NCBI GenBank assembly: GCA_016763895.1
Contig: JAESSV010000174.1
Coordinates: forward strand, 1 to 6,267
Origin: Magnetovibrio sp.
GTDB taxonomy: Bacteria > Pseudomonadota > Alphaproteobacteria > Rhodospirillales > Magnetovibrionaceae
Reading direction: 5' to 3'
DNA length: 6,267 bases
Made by a program: the position numbers and the translations under genes. Shown here piece after piece: positions 5,688 through 6,267 of the stretch. Every line of letters starts with the position of its first letter. Within the stretch, counting starts at the first letter, position 1. A model generated the notes under the pieces. It did not search any database. It was not told the origin of the DNA and saw only the letters and a program-made list of their open reading frames with translations.

Positions 5688-6267
5688 ACACTTGAAATTT
5701 TTACGTTGCCCAAAAACCGGGGCTGAACTTTCTTTGACAGACGAAGTGATGGAAGGCGGCCGCATCAAAGAAGGACGTCTGGTGACGACAACGGGCGAAA
5801 GCTATGCCATCACCAAATTCATCCCCCGCTTTGTCGAAGCCGACAACTACGCCGAAAATTTTGGTTTCGAATGGAAACTGCACAACCGCACCCAATTTGA
5901 TGGGGATGCCAACCACAAAATGTCCGAAGACCGTATCTTTGGTGTATCGGGTTGGGACCGGGATTTATCCGGCGAAGTGTTGTTAGAAGCCGGTTCCGGG
6001 TCGGGGCGCTTTAGCGAACACCTGCTCGCCACCGGGGCTATGGTGGTGTCGTTCGATTTTTCCCAAGCGGTCGAGCCCAATTATGAATCCAATGGGGCTC
6101 ACGAAAACCTGCTTTTGGTGCAAGCCAATATTTATGAGATGCCCTTTGAAAAAGGCTTTTTCGACAAGGTGTTTTGCTTTGGCGTGTTGCAACATACCCC
6201 CGATCCCCAGGCTTCATTTTTGGCCTTAACGGCGATGTTGAAGCCCGGCGCAAAGTTGGCGACGGAC
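5677..6267 (+). CDS. Class I SAM-dependent methyltransferase, 3' truncated by window edge
   Basis: Frame open from ATG 5677 to the last base, giving 197 residues with no stop. The N-terminal FLRCPKTGAEL (8-18) and the following GESYAITKFIPRFV (40-53) form a Trm112-like module, but only one Cys (11) is present where zinc-binding relatives have CPxC. Then comes YAENFGFEWKLHNRTQFD (58-75), a signature I associate with methyltransferases of polysaccharide loci. SAM-binding motif I is LLEAGSGSGRFSEHL (102-116). The acidic residue after beta-2 is Asp127 (VSFDFS), followed by QANIYEMPF (149-157), FGVLQHTPDP (168-177) and LKPGAKL (188-194). The start overlaps the SDR gene by 11 bases in another frame, and there is only a weak GGA (5662-5664) upstream, so coupled translation is likely. 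The inferred role is O-methylation of the deoxyhexose or of a glycan residue; modification of another polysaccharide-linked substrate is possible. The catalytic domain's end lies outside the window. Confidence 0.88.
   Translation, partial: MRLEHLKFLRCPKTGAELSLTDEVMEGGRIKEGRLVTTTGESYAITKFIPRFVEADNYAENFGFEWKLHNRTQFDGDANHKMSEDRIFGVSGWDRDLSGEVLLEAGSGSGRFSEHLLATGAMVVSFDFSQAVEPNYESNGAHENLLLVQANIYEMPFEKGFFDKVFCFGVLQHTPDPQASFLALTAMLKPGAKLATD

Overview
The window is a densely packed, single-direction (+ strand) piece of a bacterial surface-polysaccharide (O-antigen, capsule or exopolysaccharide) locus. There is no intergenic space longer than about 10 bases. No RNA gene, insertion sequence, CRISPR array, promoter or terminator was seen. 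Protein sequence similarity, mid-range GC in the right-hand part and the gene set suggest a Gram-negative proteobacterium, perhaps an alphaproteobacterium. That taxonomic guess is weak because no marker gene is present.

Layout. (1) 2-1567: a surface-carbohydrate biosynthesis / GT-B-like glycosyltransferase, open at the left edge and interrupted by an in-frame TGA at 908-910. Both halves lie in the same reading frame and together look like one protein. (2) 1567-2463: a family 2 (GT-A) glycosyltransferase. (3) 2473-5687: four genes for a CDP-activated 6-deoxyhexose: glucose-1-phosphate cytidylyltransferase (rfbF), CDP-glucose 4,6-dehydratase (rfbG), a short RmlC-type cupin epimerase and an extended SDR reductase/epimerase. 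(4) 5677-6267: the N-terminal 197 residues of a class I SAM-dependent methyltransferase, open at the right edge.

How they work together. RfbF should make CDP-glucose from CTP and glucose-1-phosphate, and RfbG should convert it to CDP-4-dehydro-6-deoxyglucose. The cupin and the SDR would then epimerise and reduce this to a finished CDP-6-deoxyhexose. The methyltransferase may O-methylate that sugar or the glycan, and the glycosyltransferases would build it in. The 3-dehydratase (DdhC/E1) needed for 3,6-dideoxyhexoses is not in the window, so the likely product is a 6-deoxy sugar rather than a 3,6-dideoxy sugar. Its exact stereochemistry cannot be read from the sequence.

The points most worth a second look are the in-frame TGA in the first gene, the undefined end product of the CDP-sugar cassette with its reduced cupin epimerase, and a sharp change in base composition at about 1567. 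Otherwise this is a recognisable polysaccharide locus, and I see no clear sign of an undescribed type of system.
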